DNA of 64,000 bases from Arthrobacter sp. AFG7.2 (GTDB taxonomy: Bacteria; Actinomycetota; Actinomycetes; Actinomycetales; Micrococcaceae), in contig NZ_PJMB01000008.1 of the NCBI RefSeq assembly GCF_002892835.1, forward strand, positions 62,001 to 126,000. The letters run 5' to 3'. The notes under the pieces were generated by a model that had not been told where the DNA came from, did no database searches, and saw only the letters and a program-made list of their open reading frames with translations. Shown in pieces: positions 63,003 to 64,000 of the stretch (position 1 is its first letter; each line of letters starts with the position of its first letter). Position numbers and translations under genes: made by a program.

Positions 63003-64000
63003 CTAGAGCTGGCCGAACTCTTCCTTGACTGCGGTGTACTTGTTGTCATCCTGGTACTGGTAGATGCCGATGTACGCCTCGGTCGGGTCCCCGGCGTCGG
63101 AGAAGGTTACAGGTCCGGACTGGCCGTCGTAGTCAGCGTCCTTGCCTTCCCTGATCAACGTGACACAGGCGGCGTAGGACGTGCACTTCTCGCCGCCTTC
63201 GGAAACTTCCTTGAGCTTGGCTGCGATGTCCACGCCCTTGGTGCTTCCGGCTGCCTCTGCGGCCAGTGAAATCAGGTTGACGGCATCGTAGGACTCGCCG
63301 GCGTAACTGTAGTCCTTGAGTGCCGGGTCGATGGCGAGCAGCTTCTTCTTGAAGTCTTCCTGGGCGAACGTGCCCGGGATAGTGCCCTGCGCGCCCTTCA
63401 GGGTGCCCGGCTGGAAGTCCTTGCTGTAGTCGGAGGTGTTGCCGTCCACCAGGAACATCTGGGTGGGCTGGACGCCCTTGCCGGTCATCAGCGGAACGAT
63501 GCTCTTAGCCTGGTCAAAGGTGATCAGGGCGATGGCATCCGGCTTGGCGGCAATAATCTTGTCCACCTGGCTGCTGAACTGGGTGTCGCCCTCATTGAAG
63601 AGTTCTTCCGCCACAACCTGGCCGCCTGCTGCCTCAAATGCCGACTTGATATTGGTTGCCAGGCCCGTGCCGTAGGCGTCGTTGAGGACAATCATGCCCA
63701 CGGTCTGCGCCCCGCAGGTGGCCATGTAGTTGCCGAGCACCTTGCCTTGGAGGACGTCCGAGGGTGCTGTGCGCCAGTACAGGCCCTTGTCATCCCACGT
63801 GGTGAAGTCCGGCGAGGTGTTGGCCGGCGAGAACTGGATAACACCTGCGCCGGTGATCTGGTTGATCACTGTCTTGGAAACACCCGAAGATGCCGCACCG
63901 ATGATGGCGCTGACGCCCTGGCCCAGCAGCGCGGAGGTGGACTGGGTGGCGATGTCGGTCTTGGTGTCACCGGAGTCGCGGTGGATTACTTCAACCGGCT
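63003..64000 (-). CDS. livJ: Branched-chain amino acid ABC substrate-binding protein, N-terminus cut by window edge
   Basis: Periplasmic-binding-type lipoprotein of the Liv importer. About 331 C-terminal residues are present; the signal sequence and first domain strand lie beyond position 64000. The visible part includes the Leu/Ile/Val-binding fold: SALLGQGVSAIIGAASSGVSK, INQITGAGVIQFSPANTSPDFT, a two-lobe hinge and TFAQEDFKKKLLAIDPALKDYSYAGESYDAV. Two Cys at GEKCTSYAACVTL may form a disulfide. It points at the livHMGF operon, so it is made from its own promoter, probably at higher level than the permease. Confidence 0.9.
   Translation of the reverse strand, partial: PVEVIHRDSGDTKTDIATQSTSALLGQGVSAIIGAASSGVSKTVINQITGAGVIQFSPANTSPDFTTWDDKGLYWRTAPSDVLQGKVLGNYMATCGAQTVGMIVLNDAYGTGLATNIKSAFEAAGGQVVAEELFNEGDTQFSSQVDKIIAAKPDAIALITFDQAKSIVPLMTGKGVQPTQMFLVDGNTSDYSKDFQPGTLKGAQGTIPGTFAQEDFKKKLLAIDPALKDYSYAGESYDAVNLISLAAEAAGSTKGVDIAAKLKEVSEGGEKCTSYAACVTLIREGKDADYDGQSGPVTFSDAGDPTEAYIGIYQYQDDNKYTAVKEEFGQL

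Overview
This window is a gene-dense, high-GC actinobacterial chromosome segment. It fits the Micrococcaceae best, of the Arthrobacter/Pseudarthrobacter type; this is inferred from protein style and gene order, with no database search. Supporting content is a resuscitation-promoting factor, a long WhiB protein, mycothiol S-conjugate amidase, DUF3499, DUF4307, DUF4245, TIGR01906 and TIGR03089 proteins, a GT39 protein mannosyltransferase and frequent GTG/TTG starts. I found no insertion sequence, prophage, CRISPR array, rRNA or tRNA. It reads as core chromosome.

Layout. 1-3 kb: rsmA (cut by the left edge), rpfB and tatD. 3-8 kb: a MoxR ATPase, DUF58 and transglutaminase operon. 8-14.5 kb: gabD, rsmI divergent from the mannosyltransferase, and an acyl-CoA synthetase. 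14.5-19 kb: membrane and wall proteins (TIGR01906, SpoIIM-like, RDD, L,D-transpeptidase). 19-35 kb: an envelope and one-carbon block with ahcY, Trm112, DUF3499, a degenerate metallopeptidase, DUF5719, a giant glycosyltransferase, whiB, TIGR03089, GtrA, purK-purE, an LCP ligase, manA and a FemABX enzyme. 35-39.5 kb: glpX, DUF4245, carbonic anhydrase and fumC. 39.6-44.8 kb: a TetR/MFS efflux pair, a Nudix enzyme, a small prepilin peptidase, an unknown protein and a GNAT enzyme. 44.8-54 kb: phoH with a small leader ORF, a Z-prenyl synthase, hemolysin III, a small membrane protein, mca, DUF4307, greA, rhomboid, ilvA and an AI-2E-type permease. 54-57.5 kb: galM divergent from galT-galK. 57.5-64 kb: a Bax-inhibitor-1 protein, then livH-livM-livG-livF facing a substrate-binding protein gene cut by the right edge.

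Functions that go together. Wall growth and turnover: RpfB, L,D-transpeptidase, LCP ligase, FemABX, prenyl synthase, mannosyltransferase and ManA. Central carbon: GlpX, FumC, carbonic anhydrase, GabD and the Leloir enzymes. Uptake: the Liv transporter. From memory, much of the gene order matches three blocks of the Mycobacterium tuberculosis genome (around Rv1002c-Rv1010, Rv1080c-Rv1101c and Rv3248c-Rv3277) brought together here.

Regulation visible in the DNA. At least fifteen genes have a TAnnnT element exactly 6-7 nt before their start codon, which implies leaderless mRNAs and settles several start sites. There are also a GlxR/CRP-like box between whiB and the TIGR03089 gene, a palindrome over the whiB promoter, a hairpin leader in front of greA, a three-half-site operator at the tetR gene, and a 23-codon ORF with a strong ribosome site ahead of phoH.
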